Part shown: positions 51,403-51,453 of the stretch, one piece after another
How positions within the stretch are numbered: the stretch's first letter is position 1
Layout of the letters: each line of letters starts with the position of its first letter
NCBI RefSeq assembly: GCF_025909975.1
Contig: NZ_JAPCIO010000010.1
Coordinates: 1 to 51,453 of the forward strand
Direction of reading: 5' to 3'
Length of the DNA stretch: 51,453 nt
DNA from: Flavobacterium lacisediminis
Lineage (GTDB): Bacteria; Bacteroidota; Bacteroidia; Flavobacteriales; Flavobacteriaceae
Notes under the pieces: model-generated
What the model was told of the DNA's origin: nothing
Seen by the model: the letters and a program-made list of their open reading frames with translations, nothing else
The model's database searches: none
Program-made: the position numbers and the translations under genes

Positions 51403-51453
51403 TTATCTTATTAATGAGAAGTGTGCTTTAAATTGTTTTTTAACTCCATTCTC

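Noticed and set aside
1..51453. Insertion sequences, prophage, integron or tRNA-linked island
   Set aside because: No transposase, integrase, tRNA or target-site duplication was seen, and codon style is uniform.

Overview
The window is a low-GC chromosomal segment from a member of the Bacteroidota, most likely a Flavobacteriaceae relative. Three things point there: the promoters fit the Bacteroidota -7 element TAnnTTTG, there is almost no Shine-Dalgarno sequence, and the gene content is typical (TonB receptor, Sec-type lipoproteins, Sec-type NosZ). No rRNA, tRNA, insertion sequence, prophage or CRISPR array was recognised.

Layout. 1-914 is a non-coding stretch with a degenerate tandem repeat and a pseudoknot-like terminator. 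945-3886 encodes an anaerobic (class III) ribonucleotide reductase whose glycyl-radical tail appears to sit on a separate 54-residue protein, plus its activase. 3920-8609 is an Rrf2 regulator, nadA, nadB and a NorC/NorB-like pair whose NorB-like subunit has lost canonical metal ligands. 8705-9142 is a second Rrf2 regulator. 9178-12563 (minus) looks like a copper-acquisition set. 12685-14489 is a Crp/Fnr regulator coupled to a His-rich membrane protein, followed by a fasciclin lipoprotein. 15199-22337 (minus) is the nitrous oxide reductase operon: cytochrome c, nosZ, nosB-like, nosL, nosD, nosF, nosY, truncated haemoglobin, CopD-like. 22505-24295 (minus) is an unrecognised cysteine-containing protein with nitronate-monooxygenase-like motifs. 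24416-31339 (minus) is the nitric oxide reductase operon: norC, norB, norQ, norD, haemerythrin-PAS, carbonic anhydrase, norE, norF. 31504-32226 is the di-iron repair protein Ric/ScdA, divergent from norC. 32354-36543 (minus) is nirK (fused to cytochrome c), a SUMF1-like protein, SCO1 and a porin. 36756-43791 is a TetR-controlled TolC/HlyD/ABC-2 exporter. 43950-51174 (minus) is ilvE-ilvD-ilvB-ilvN-ilvC-ilvA behind a transcription attenuator with two isoleucine-rich leader peptides.

How it works together. The window encodes nitrite to NO (NirK), NO to N2O (NorCB) and N2O to N2 (NosZ), with NO-damage repair, NO-binding candidates and copper supply. Palindromes of the form TATGATnnnnATCATA lie, centre to centre, 32-34 bp upstream of a -7 box at ten promoters. 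They precede the Rrf2-nadAB-nor-like, second Rrf2, copper, crp, fasciclin, nos, orphan, nor, ric and nirK units. This is the geometry of a class II Fnr/Dnr activator, and the Crp/Fnr protein at 12685 is the obvious candidate. The most novel elements are the ligand-altered NorB paralogue, the split class III reductase, the orphan NMO-like protein in this regulon and the tandem-leader ilv attenuator.
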